A DNA stretch of 64,000 nucleotides. Source: Oscillospiraceae bacterium (lineage in GTDB: Bacteria; Bacillota; Clostridia; Oscillospirales; WRJC01). Positions within the stretch are counted from its first letter, which is position 1; every line of letters begins with the position of its first letter. Positions 44,840 to 53,601 of this stretch are shown piece after piece. The translations under genes were made by a program, and so were the position numbers. The notes below the pieces were generated by a model. It saw only the letters and a program-made list of their open reading frames with translations, did no database searches and had not been told where the DNA came from. The stretch covers positions 124,001 to 188,000 of the forward strand of contig WRHM01000003.1 of the NCBI GenBank assembly GCA_009783265.1, in the 5' to 3' direction.

Positions 44840-47167
44840 TTATTCTTCCGTTTCCTGTCTGTCTTTCTCTGGCATCTCCCGTTTTTCCTGATAACCGCAG
44901 CTTTCTTTGTTATAGCAATAAACAAAATCCTTGCCTTTTTTATGCAGCATAAGACCGCCGCACTTCGGGCATTTTTCTTTTACAGGCATGTCCCAGACTG
45001 AAAATTTGCACTCCGGATATTTTTCGCAGGAATAAAAATACATCTTGTTTTTGCCGCGTTTCCTCAGTATTTTCGCGCCGCATACCGGACAGTTTGCGTT
45101 TTCTATCTCATCGTTTATAGGCTTTGTGTTTTTGCACTTAGGATAATTCGAACAGGCGTAAAAATTCCCGTACCTTCCTCTTCTTATAACCATGAATTCA
45201 CCGCATAAATCGCATTTTATATCAGTTTTCTGGACTTCTGCTTTTTCTTCTTTTTTTATTATATTGCCGTCTTTGTCCAGCGGCATAGTAAATTTGCATT
45301 CGGGATAACTCGGACAAGCGGCAAACTTCCCGAATCTGCCGTTTTTGACTATTAATTTTTTGCCGCAGTTTTCGCATAAATAATCTATTTCAGCGTCGGG
45401 GACGACTATCTCTTCTTTTCCTATGTTTATTTCAGCCTCGTCAAGGCTTTTGCTGAAACCCACATAAAATTTATCCAATACGCTTATATAATCAACCCTG
45501 CCGTCTTCTATCTCGTCGAAATCCTCTTCCATTTTAGCCGTGAACCCGTAATTTACTATATCCTGAAAATTATTCTTCATGACATTTGTCGTAATTTCGC
45601 CCAACAGAGTGGGCTTTAACGCTTTGCCCTCCCGCTCGACATATCCCCGCTGCAATATAGTCGTAAGAGTCGGCGCGTAAGTACTCGGCCTGCCTATGCC
45701 CTGTTCTTTTAATGTTTTAATAAGAGTTGCTTCTGTATATCTGAACGGGGGCTGCGTGAAATTTTGCGTATGCGTCAATTTATTAAAACCGAGTTTTTCG
45801 CCGTCGTTCAATTCAGGCAGTTTTTTTTCTTTGCTGTCAAAATTATCTGAATTATCAAAATTGTCTTTGTCGCTTTTTTTATCGCTTTCGTCTAAAATTT
45901 CTTCATATATAGCTAAATATCCGGGGAATTTGATCGTATATCCCGAGGCTTTAAATATATACCCGTTAGCAATTATATCTGCGTTGACAGTATCCAGAAC
46001 AGCCGATTGCATCTGGCTTGCGAGAAATCTTTCCCAAATTAATTTATATATTTTATACTGATCCTGAGAGAGAGATTTTTTTATAATTTCGGGATCATAA
46101 TCTTTCATGTGCGAAGGGCGTATGGCTTCATGCGCGTCCTGCGCGTTTTTTTCGTTTGTTTTATATTCTTTCGGGGATTCCGGATAAAACTTTTCGCCGT
46201 ATTTGTCTAATATATATTCTTTCGCGCCTTCTCTCGCCTCGTCTGATATCCTCACAGAATCCGTTCTCATATAAGTTATAAGCCCCTGAACTCCGGTTTT
46301 CCCTCCGAGATTTATCCCTTCGTATAATTCCTGCGCGGCTCTTGTTGTCCTGCTTGACTGGAAATTAAATTTTTTATTTGCCTCCTGCAGCAGAGTCGCC
46401 GTAGTAAAAGGCGGTGCGGGAGCTTTATATCTCACTCCTTTTTTAATATTTTTGACAATATATTCCGCGCCTTTGAGATCATTTAAAATTTTATTCGTCT
46501 CTTGTTCGCCTGCAAGATTAATCCTGCCTTTTTCGTTTCCGAAAAATCTTGCCTCGAAGTTTTTGTTCTGTGAATTAAACAAGTCGGCGACTATATTCCA
46601 GTATTCTTCGGGCTTGAAGCAGCGTATCTCCTCTTCCCTGTCTACAATAAGCCGCGTCGCGACAGACTGCACGCGCCCGGCAGATAATCCGCTTTTTACG
46701 TTTTTCCATAAAAACGGGCTGATTTTATAACCAACGAGCCTGTCTATTATTCTTCTTGCCTGCTGGGCGTCAACGAGATTCATATCTAAAGGACGAGGGC
46801 TTTTTATGCCGTTTTTGACTGCCGTTTTTGTGATTTCGTTAAACGATATACGTTTTGCCTTGTCGGTTTCGATCCCCAGAATTGCGGCTAAATGCCATGC
46901 TATGGCTTCGCCCTCTCTGTCCGGGTCTGTCGCCAGAAATATATTTTCCGCGCCTTTAGTTTCTTTTTTCAAATCTTTAATTATATCGCCCTTGTCCCGC
47001 ATATTTATATACCGGACTTGAAAATTATTTTCAACGTCAACCCCAAGCTTGCTTTTTGGCAAATCCCGGACGTGCCCTTTTGACGCTATAACTTTATAAT
47101 TGCTTCCCAGATAACCTTTTACCGTGTTCGCTTTTGCCGGCGATTCCATTATAACTATATTTTTCAT
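44840..47167 (-). CDS. topA: DNA topoisomerase I
   Basis: A 775-aa type IA topoisomerase that relaxes negative supercoils. Toprim motifs: VIMESPAKANTVKGYL at the N-terminus and ATDPDREGEAIAWHLA. The active-site Tyr is in YMRTDSVRI near residue 299. The C-terminus has four Cys4 zinc ribbons (about 595-760). The order dprA-topA-trmFO is usual in Firmicutes; here hicBA and a small membrane protein intervene. Confidence 0.97.
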   Translation of the reverse strand: MKNIVIMESPAKANTVKGYLGSNYKVIASKGHVRDLPKSKLGVDVENNFQVRYINMRDKGDIIKDLKKETKGAENIFLATDPDREGEAIAWHLAAILGIETDKAKRISFNEITKTAVKNGIKSPRPLDMNLVDAQQARRIIDRLVGYKISPFLWKNVKSGLSAGRVQSVATRLIVDREEEIRCFKPEEYWNIVADLFNSQNKNFEARFFGNEKGRINLAGEQETNKILNDLKGAEYIVKNIKKGVRYKAPAPPFTTATLLQEANKKFNFQSSRTTRAAQELYEGINLGGKTGVQGLITYMRTDSVRISDEAREGAKEYILDKYGEKFYPESPKEYKTNEKNAQDAHEAIRPSHMKDYDPEIIKKSLSQDQYKIYKLIWERFLASQMQSAVLDTVNADIIANGYIFKASGYTIKFPGYLAIYEEILDESDKKSDKDNFDNSDNFDSKEKKLPELNDGEKLGFNKLTHTQNFTQPPFRYTEATLIKTLKEQGIGRPSTYAPTLTTILQRGYVEREGKALKPTLLGEITTNVMKNNFQDIVNYGFTAKMEEDFDEIEDGRVDYISVLDKFYVGFSKSLDEAEINIGKEEIVVPDAEIDYLCENCGKKLIVKNGRFGKFAACPSYPECKFTMPLDKDGNIIKKEEKAEVQKTDIKCDLCGEFMVIRRGRYGNFYACSNYPKCKNTKPINDEIENANCPVCGAKILRKRGKNKMYFYSCEKYPECKFSVWDMPVKEKCPKCGGLMLHKKGKDFVYCYNKESCGYQEKREMPEKDRQETEE

Positions 47168-47218
47168 AATTTTATTATCAAAATCCTCCGCTGTTTATTA
47201 TTTTTATATATTTTATAC

Positions 47219-47237
47219 GAACGCGCAACGCGCGTTC
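47219..47237. repeat. GC-rich palindrome between dprA and topA
   Basis: GAACGCGC pairs with GCGCGTTC around a 3-base loop. It has no U-tract in the minus direction, so it is probably not a strong terminator; it could limit dprA-topA read-through or stabilise the mRNA. Confidence 0.4.
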
Positions 47238-47258
47238 CCGCGATTTTATTTATTTGAT

Positions 47259-48572
47259 TTAAAGGCTCAGGAAACTGTCGCTTATTTTATAATAATCTCC
47301 CGGAAGGGACGTTATTATTCCGTAAAGTTCAAGAAAAGTGAGAGTATTCATTACTTCGGATATTGTCATTCCGGTCTCTATATCATTAGCGTGAAGTTTT
47401 TCGTTTCTTTTTGCGTGAAACGCCTCGAAAACCCTGAGTTCCGTATCGTTTAGAATTATTTTCAGGGCCGAAAGCTTTTCCGAAAGGCTGACTTCCGGTT
47501 TATTTTCCTGATTTATTTTATCTTCTTCTTTTTTAATTCCCGTGTTTTGCGATTTGATTTTGTCCGATAATTTATTTACGATTTTTTTATTATAATTCCT
47601 GTCTTTTTTATTCTCTTTGCTTTCTTTATTTTCATAATAACTGCTTTTATTTTTATAAAACCATGTGTTTTCGATATTTATCCTGTGACTGTAAATATGC
47701 TCGTATTCAGATAAAATATCATAAGCCTCAGTCACTATCCCTGCCTGGTCTTTAAGTAAACTGTTTGCACCCCTGCTGTTATGGGCGTTTATATTGCCGG
47801 GTACGGCGTATAATTCCCGGCCCTGAAACAACGCTGTTTTAGCCGTGATCAACGCCCCGCTCCTAAAATCCGCCTCGACCACAAGAACAGCCTGAGATAA
47901 TCCGCTTATTATCCTGTTCCTGACCGGGAAGTGAAATCCCTTAGGCTCAGTTCCCGGGGGATATTCTGTCATAACCAGCCCTTTTTCTATAATTTTATCC
48001 ATTAGGTTTTTATTTTCCAACGGATAAACCCTGTCTATACCGCACCCGAAAACAGCAACAGTAAAACCTCCCGCAATCAAACAGCCTTTATGAGACGCAG
48101 AATCAATACCTTCGGCCATGCCGCTCACTATAATTGCCCCGCACGACGCAAGCTCCCTCGCTAATTCATAAGCAGTCTTTTTTCCGTAATCCGTCATTTT
48201 TCTTGTGCCGACCATCGCTATGCATAAATTATCGTCTATATCCGGCAGTTTACCTTTATAATACAAAACAACCGGAAAAGCCCTTACGCTTCTCAGCCGC
48301 TTAGGATATAATTTGCTGTCGCAGTTTAATACAGACACATTATTTTTCGCGCAAAACTCAAGTATTTTTTCGGCATCCGCCGTATCTTTGTTGCACAGCC
48401 TGTCAAAAATGCTTTCTTCCATATCTATTAAATCGCATTTTTCTTTTAATTCATCTTTTTCAGCCGAATATATTTTTTCGGCTGTTTCAAATATACCCAA
48501 AAGTTTCTGCGGCGCCGCGCTTCCCGCGCCGCAAGCGAGAGCCAGCCATATATAATATAAATCTCCGCCCAT
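47259..48572 (-). CDS. dprA: DNA-processing protein DprA
   Basis: A 437-aa protein that loads RecA on incoming single-stranded DNA. The Rossmann-like domain (about 95-300) shows MVGTRKMTDYGKKTAYELA, SGMAEGIDSASHKG, VFGCGIDRVYP and LVVEADFRSGALITA. A Lys/Asn-rich linker of about 60 residues joins it to a C-terminal winged helix (about 375-435). ATG 48572 has the best-placed AGGAG; ATG 48581 is too close to it. Confidence 0.93.
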   Translation of the reverse strand: MGGDLYYIWLALACGAGSAAPQKLLGIFETAEKIYSAEKDELKEKCDLIDMEESIFDRLCNKDTADAEKILEFCAKNNVSVLNCDSKLYPKRLRSVRAFPVVLYYKGKLPDIDDNLCIAMVGTRKMTDYGKKTAYELARELASCGAIIVSGMAEGIDSASHKGCLIAGGFTVAVFGCGIDRVYPLENKNLMDKIIEKGLVMTEYPPGTEPKGFHFPVRNRIISGLSQAVLVVEADFRSGALITAKTALFQGRELYAVPGNINAHNSRGANSLLKDQAGIVTEAYDILSEYEHIYSHRINIENTWFYKNKSSYYENKESKENKKDRNYNKKIVNKLSDKIKSQNTGIKKEEDKINQENKPEVSLSEKLSALKIILNDTELRVFEAFHAKRNEKLHANDIETGMTISEVMNTLTFLELYGIITSLPGDYYKISDSFLSL

Positions 48573-48599
48573 TTTTTTCATTCTCCTGTTTTTAATTAA

Positions 48600-49394
48600 T
48601 TATTTCAATTCCATCCCTTTTCTCATCTCCCACAAAACAATCGCCGCCGCGACCGATACATTCAACGATTCACTGTTCTGATTTATCGGTATAATTATTT
48701 TTTCATCGCATATACTCACAATTCCCCCGTCAATACCGTTTCCCTCGTTACCGAAAACCACTGCTGTTTTTGAATTAAATTCAACTTCGTCTATCGAACG
48801 GGAATTTTTATCCAGATGCGCAGCAAATATATTATATCCGTTTTTTTTGAGATTTGCAATATCTGTTTCTATATTTTTACTTATTTTTATATTCTGCCGG
48901 AAAACCGCACCCATTGCGGCCCTCTGTGTTTTTCCTGAATATATGTCCGCGCAGTCTTCTGATAAAATAATATCAATACCGCAAACCGCGTTTGCAGTTC
49001 TTATAACAGTGCCGACATTTCCGGGGTCTCTTACTGAATTTAATATAATCACCGGTTTTTCGTATGATAATATTATATCTTCCCCCGGCTTTTCAATAAC
49101 GCACATAACTCCCTGAAACGCTTCTTCGTCCGTGATCTTTTTATAAACTTCGCTTGTCACGGTCACAACTGAGGCATTTTGGGGTAACTTGGGTAACGAG
49201 AAATCAAAAGCAAATTCCTCTAAAATAATTATATATCTTATATTTTTTCTGTATGTCGAATTAAAAACTTCTTTAAAAAGTTTTATTCCCTCAACATAAA
49301 AAAGCCCGGTTTGGTTTCTGTATTTCTTTTGCTTTAACTTGCATATTTCCGTTATAAAATTATTATTCCTGCCGGATATAAATTTCTCACTCAC
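48600..49394 (-). CDS. TrmH/SpoU-family RNA 2'-O-methyltransferase
   Basis: A 264-aa SPOUT protein. An N-terminal substrate-binding domain (about 12-95, KYRNQTGLFYVEGIKLFKEV) precedes the knot. Knot motifs: ILNSVRDPGNVGTVIRTANA, VVFGNEGNGID and IPINQNSESLNVSVAAAIVL. The target is probably 23S rRNA, but the exact nucleotide cannot be read. The start is GTG 49394. It is separated from secD by a short hairpin. Confidence 0.9.
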   Translation of the reverse strand: MSEKFISGRNNNFITEICKLKQKKYRNQTGLFYVEGIKLFKEVFNSTYRKNIRYIIILEEFAFDFSLPKLPQNASVVTVTSEVYKKITDEEAFQGVMCVIEKPGEDIILSYEKPVIILNSVRDPGNVGTVIRTANAVCGIDIILSEDCADIYSGKTQRAAMGAVFRQNIKISKNIETDIANLKKNGYNIFAAHLDKNSRSIDEVEFNSKTAVVFGNEGNGIDGGIVSICDEKIIIPINQNSESLNVSVAAAIVLWEMRKGMELK

Positions 49395-49425
49395 AATATT
49401 TTCCCGCGCCTTTTAAATTTTATCA

Positions 49426-49448
49426 GGGGCAGACACTAAGTCTGCCCC
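49426..49448. terminator. hairpin downstream of secD
   Basis: A perfect 9-bp stem (GGGGCAGAC 49426-49434 with GTCTGCCCC 49440-49448). On the minus strand it is followed by TGATAAAATTT, a weak U-tract. It may partly terminate the secD transcript. Confidence 0.5.
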
Positions 49449-49469
49449 CACAAATATATAGTTTTTATT

Positions 49470-50723
49470 TTAAAGCCCGTAAAGCCTGCCGTTAGTTATA
49501 TTCATACGGACAATCTGGTTCAGCAGCCATCTTGTCACCGTTATCGCCGTAAACATCGATATAATAACGCCCATAAATAAAGTCACCGCAAATCCGATAA
49601 TAGGCCCGGAGCCGAAAATCCAGAGTACGACGGCCGCGATTAGCGTAGTTATATTAGAATCCACAATAGCCGTAAACGCTCTGTGAAATCCTCCGCTTAC
49701 CGATGCTTTTATAGTCTTCCCGCTCCTTAGTTCTTCTTTGACTCTTTCAAATATTATTACGTTAGCGTCAACTGCCATACCTACGGATAAAATAATTCCC
49801 GCAATTCCCGGCAGGGATAAATTCGCCTGCGTTATAACAAGAGTAACGCCAATTATCGCAATATAAGCAACAAGTGCTATCGATGCGATAAATCCCGGGA
49901 GCCTGTAATAAACCGTCATAAAAATCATTACTAAAATTATGCCTATAAGTCCGGCTATAAGACTTGTCTCAAGCGATTTTTCCCCAAGCATAGGGCCCGT
50001 AGCGGTCAACTGGACGTCTTTTAACGCAAAAGGCAGCTGCCCCGCCGAGATTATCCCCGCGTAATATTCAGCGCCGGCCCTGTCATATCCTCCCGTTATC
50101 ATGCAGCTATCGGTGTTTAACTCTTTTTCAACCGAAGGCCTCATCATAAGATTGTCGTCGAGATATATCGCAATATAATTTTCGCTTGTCGAAGATTTTG
50201 CCGCCGCAATTCTCGTAGCTTCCGCCCATTTTGAAACAGCTTCGGGTCTAAGTTTTAAGCTTATAAAATATTCGTTCCCGTAGCCTCTCGCGTCGCCGAA
50301 AGACGCTACCGCGCTTTCTATATCTTTTCCGTCCATCACTATATTTCCGTCAGAATCCCTGAATTCAAGAACTGCGTTTGCGCCAAGCATTTTTACCGCT
50401 TCTTCGGGGTCTGATATTCCGGGTATCTCAACGAGAATCTGGTTTATTCCGCTTGCCGCAACTGTGGCTTCAGAATAATTGAGCATATCTAAGCGTCCCT
50501 GTATCATTGCCACAGCCGAATTAATTTCATCGCGCGAAGGCGTTTCATTTGTGTCAGCCTCATATAAAATAGCCGACCCTCCGGCAAGGTCAAGTCCCAG
50601 CCTTATCCCCCCTTCGTCAAAAACTCCCGGTATTCCCCACACCCTGATCCCAAAAACCGCTATCGAGAGCAGGCATAAAATAGACACTATCACAAGGGCA
50701 AAAGTTATTATACTCTTTTTCAT
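49470..50723 (-). CDS. secD: protein translocase subunit SecD
   Basis: A 417-aa protein. One N-terminal membrane segment and the LGLDLAGGSAILYE motif are followed by the P1 domain. The C-terminal half has five membrane segments, with SLPGIAGIILSVGMAVDANV and IIFERVKEELRSGKTIKASV marking the SecD signature. It uses proton motive force to help release translocated proteins. The gene ends at 49470 and no secF follows, although secD and secF are normally adjacent or fused. CGGAGG precedes the ATG. Confidence 0.94.
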   Translation of the reverse strand: MKKSIITFALVIVSILCLLSIAVFGIRVWGIPGVFDEGGIRLGLDLAGGSAILYEADTNETPSRDEINSAVAMIQGRLDMLNYSEATVAASGINQILVEIPGISDPEEAVKMLGANAVLEFRDSDGNIVMDGKDIESAVASFGDARGYGNEYFISLKLRPEAVSKWAEATRIAAAKSSTSENYIAIYLDDNLMMRPSVEKELNTDSCMITGGYDRAGAEYYAGIISAGQLPFALKDVQLTATGPMLGEKSLETSLIAGLIGIILVMIFMTVYYRLPGFIASIALVAYIAIIGVTLVITQANLSLPGIAGIILSVGMAVDANVIIFERVKEELRSGKTIKASVSGGFHRAFTAIVDSNITTLIAAVVLWIFGSGPIIGFAVTLFMGVIISMFTAITVTRWLLNQIVRMNITNGRLYGL

Positions 50724-50801
50724 TTTAATTAATTCCTCCGCGTTATTATCCGGTCTGTATTTTTTTGCGTGCCGATTCTTAAATATTTTTTATTTTCATA
50801 T

Positions 50802-50829
50802 CATTTAATTATATATATATAATTAAATG
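50802..50829. repeat. 28-bp perfect AT palindrome upstream of secD
   Basis: CATTTAATT and AATTAAATG flank an alternating AT core. It lies about 80 bases upstream of the secD start, between it and its promoter, so it would form a hairpin in the 5' leader. Its function is unknown. Confidence 0.5.
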
Positions 50830-50881
50830 CAAAAAATATATAAAATAATAAAATTTTGGCAGACATTAAGCAGCAAATTTT

Positions 50882-50911
50882 ATTATAACATACTCATTCT
50901 GCAAAAGTCAA
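50882..50911 (-). promoter_or_regulatory. promoter of secD
   Basis: On the minus strand TTGACT (50911-50906), 18 bases, TATAAT (50887-50882). The leader is about 150 bases and carries the AT palindrome. Confidence 0.7.
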
Positions 50912-50983
50912 TGATTTTTTTTGTTAATTATAGGTGAAATATTGAAAATTTTTTGTATAATTTGTTATTTTTCCAAAAATCCC

Positions 50984-51012
50984 TTGACTTTATAATAAAT
51001 TTAGTATATTAT
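50984..51012 (+). promoter_or_regulatory. promoter of the natAB-like operon
   Basis: TTGACT (50984-50989), 17 bases, TATTAT (51007-51012). Start near 51019, just before the inverted repeat. The rest of the leader to 51223 is AT-rich and shows no clear gene. Confidence 0.65.
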
Positions 51013-51028
51013 ATTATTATACAGTCGA

Positions 51029-51063
51029 GTAAATTATATTTACCATGAGTAAATATAATTTAC
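51029..51063. promoter_or_regulatory. palindromic operator at the natAB-like promoter
   Basis: A perfect 15-bp inverted repeat (GTAAATTATATTTAC 51029-51043, GTAAATATAATTTAC 51049-51063) with a 5-base spacer. It lies 10 bases after the predicted start, where a dimeric repressor (TetR- or GntR-like) would block transcription. The RNA would also fold into a hairpin. The regulator is not encoded nearby. Confidence 0.65.
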
Positions 51064-51223
51064 CATCGTGAGTTCTCCGAGTGTTTCGCGATATATTTTA
51101 TTCATTGTAAAGGTAAATACCTTGTCAAATTTTAATAAACCGTAAAGTGTTTTGCCTTGACAGAGCATAAATAAATACACAAAAATAACAATATTATTTT
51201 TATAAATTTTAGGAGTGATATTA

Positions 51224-51973
51224 TTGCCAAAATTGCTTGAAATCAAAAACGTAAAAAAATCATACGGCAAAAAAGAAGCCGTCAAGGGCATTTCGTTTGA
51301 AGTCGGCGAAGGTGAAATCTTCGCGCTCATAGGACCTAACGGAGCGGGTAAAACCACTACATTAAGAATGATTTCAACGCTTATAGAAATAAACGACGGC
51401 CAGATTCTCCTCGGAGACATAGACGTTAAAAAAAATCCCGCGAAAGCCAGAGAACTATTAACATATCTTCCCGATGAAGCCGGAGCTTATAAAAATATGA
51501 CCGGCATAAATTATCTTAAATTCATGGCGGAGTTATGCACAAATTCAGCCGAAGAACAAAAAAAGTCAGTAGATTACGCAGTTTCTGTCTGTTCTTCACT
51601 CGGCGACGCGATTTATGATAAAATCAAAACTTACAGCAAAGGCATGATGAGAAAGCTGTTAATTGCACGAGCAGTCATGACAAGGCCGAAGCTCGCGATA
51701 TTAGACGAACCCACAAGCGGACTTGATATAATCAACGGGCTGGAAGTCAGAAATTTTATAAAATCGCTCACAGAAACCGGAATGAGCGTGCTTTTATCGA
51801 GCCACAACATGCTTGAAATAGACTATGTCTCTGACAGGGTCGCCATAATCGACAAAGGTATAATTTACGCAATCGGCACGCCTAAAGAACTAAAAGAAAA
51901 ATACGAGGCTCAAAATCTTGAAGAAGTATTTGTAAAATGCGTAAAGGAGGTCGAGGGCAGCCGTGAAGAATAA
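51224..51973 (+). CDS. ABC transporter ATP-binding protein, NatA-like
   Basis: A 249-aa ATPase. Walker A is GPNGAGKTT, the signature is TYSKGMMRKLLIARA, and Walker B is LAILDEPTSGLD with the H-loop SSHNML. The closest known layout is NatA of the NatAB sodium exporter, but drug or peptide export is equally possible. The start is TTG 51224, nine bases after AGGAG. It overlaps the permease gene by 11 bases. Confidence 0.88.
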   Translation: MPKLLEIKNVKKSYGKKEAVKGISFEVGEGEIFALIGPNGAGKTTTLRMISTLIEINDGQILLGDIDVKKNPAKARELLTYLPDEAGAYKNMTGINYLKFMAELCTNSAEEQKKSVDYAVSVCSSLGDAIYDKIKTYSKGMMRKLLIARAVMTRPKLAILDEPTSGLDIINGLEVRNFIKSLTETGMSVLLSSHNMLEIDYVSDRVAIIDKGIIYAIGTPKELKEKYEAQNLEEVFVKCVKEVEGSREE

Positions 51974-53378
51974 ATTTTTTGTAATATTTAAAAAAGAATT
52001 GAAAGACCTTATAACTGTCCAGACTTTGTTTCCTCTTGTATTAATATTTGTCCTTTTTTACTTTCTGGGAAATATGATGCCCTCTCTGATAAGCGACGAC
52101 ACAGTCACAATCCAGTCAGAACAAACCGACCAGAGCGGACAAACTTCTGAAGTTGAGATAACCGTTTCTAAAAATTCAATGATAGGATTTATAGATTACG
52201 ACAAGTCCGAGCTTTCAGATTATATTTACGTCAATCTGCCGACAAGGGGAATAACCCCGATAATCCCGAAATCGTCAAACCCGGAAGAAGCGATGACCGA
52301 ACTTGAAACTTATAATTTAAACGGCGAGGAAATAAAAATCCAGTCGCTTATCGTGATACCTGAAGGTCTTGACGCAAAACTCAGGGCGGGAGAATACGTT
52401 TCCATTGACGCGTATTCGTCGATAGATTCATTTGGATTGACTTCGATGATCGCCGGTGCTTCGGCGCAGACTGCTATAGGCTCGATAAATTCTGTTTTAA
52501 CGCGGGAATTGTTTGATTTATACGGCGGCGACCCAAGCATAGATATAAATTATATAAACTATCCGGTATATTCCAACGATTATACTTATTTAAACAGTAA
52601 AACCGAAAAAGTAAACGCGACTATGGTTTTAAGTTATGTTTCCTCACAGACAATGTTTATACCTATAATAATAATGCTTATATTAATGATGGCTTCCCAG
52701 ATGATAGCGGGCTCTATAGTGAACGAAAAAACAGACAAAACCCTTGAGACACTTATGACCGCCCCGATGAACCGAATGTCTGTGCTGCTCGCTAAAGTTC
52801 TGGCAGCGGCGATTTACGCTATAATATACGCCGTCGTGTTCAGTATATCCAATAATAATTTTATGGGCAGTATGGCCGGCGGCGATATATATCCCGAAGG
52901 ATTTGCCGCAACTCTTGAAACATTCGGCATAACGTTTAATATTACTACTCTGGCTATAGTTGGCGTGCAGTTGTTTTTGTCAGTTTTATGCGGGCTTGCG
53001 ATTTCACTGCTTATAGGCATGATGATAGAAGATATTAAATCGCTTCAGGCATATCTTATCCCGATTATATTTGCCGTAATGATACCGTATTTCTTATCGA
53101 TGTTTCTTGATATAAACACATTGCCGCTGATTGCGAAAATTCTTGTATATGCGATACCGTTTACACATACGTACACAGCCTTTACAAATATATTCGTGCA
53201 AAATTACACGCTGCTTATCTTCGGAGCGATATATCAGGCGATATTTGTCGCGATACTGCTCACGGTTGCCGTGAGGATATTTAATTCAGATAAATTATTC
53301 ACGCTCGGTCAGATCATGAAAAAGAAACCGGGCAAAAAGAACGGTTCTTTCTCCATCGGAAAATGGAGGATAGGATAA
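51963..53378 (+). CDS. ABC-2 type permease, NatB-like
   Basis: A 471-aa membrane protein. One membrane segment near residues 22-42 is followed by a large extracytoplasmic domain (about 45-220). Five or six membrane segments fill the C-terminal half, with the typical VNEKTDKTLETLMTAPM coupling motif. The start is GTG 51963 after an AAAGGAGG site. It works with the ATPase upstream. A repeat region follows. Confidence 0.88.
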   Translation: MKNKFFVIFKKELKDLITVQTLFPLVLIFVLFYFLGNMMPSLISDDTVTIQSEQTDQSGQTSEVEITVSKNSMIGFIDYDKSELSDYIYVNLPTRGITPIIPKSSNPEEAMTELETYNLNGEEIKIQSLIVIPEGLDAKLRAGEYVSIDAYSSIDSFGLTSMIAGASAQTAIGSINSVLTRELFDLYGGDPSIDINYINYPVYSNDYTYLNSKTEKVNATMVLSYVSSQTMFIPIIIMLILMMASQMIAGSIVNEKTDKTLETLMTAPMNRMSVLLAKVLAAAIYAIIYAVVFSISNNNFMGSMAGGDIYPEGFAATLETFGITFNITTLAIVGVQLFLSVLCGLAISLLIGMMIEDIKSLQAYLIPIIFAVMIPYFLSMFLDINTLPLIAKILVYAIPFTHTYTAFTNIFVQNYTLLIFGAIYQAIFVAILLTVAVRIFNSDKLFTLGQIMKKKPGKKNGSFSIGKWRIG

Positions 53379-53430
53379 GAAGCCGTCACCGTCAGCAGAG
53401 ACGGCAAAAATCAAATAAGCTTTCATCTTA

Positions 53431-53592
53431 GTAGGGGCGGCTGCATAGGGTCGCAAAAGTGAATCAAACAGCAGGTTCGCGGGTGAACTTAACTGTGGTC
53501 GTTCCCTACACTCCCCAAAAAATAATCAAGTTTTTATATAAATAACATACGGAATTTAATCTGTAGGGAACGCCGCCCCCGGCGTTCCCTGC
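53431..53592. repeat. palindromic repeat region between natB-like and gpmI
   Basis: A perfect 10-bp hairpin (53565-53574 with 53581-53590, AGGGAACGCC) and a 10-bp arm at 53501-53510 that matches 53562-53571. The left end has another C/G-rich stretch (AGTAGGGGCGG). It holds no gene and may act as a terminator for both converging operons. Confidence 0.55.
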
Positions 53593-53601
53593 AAAATCGC
53601 A

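Noticed and set aside
44336-44900. Direct repeats flanking hicBA
   Set aside because: The topA 3' end shows no convincing copy after hicA.
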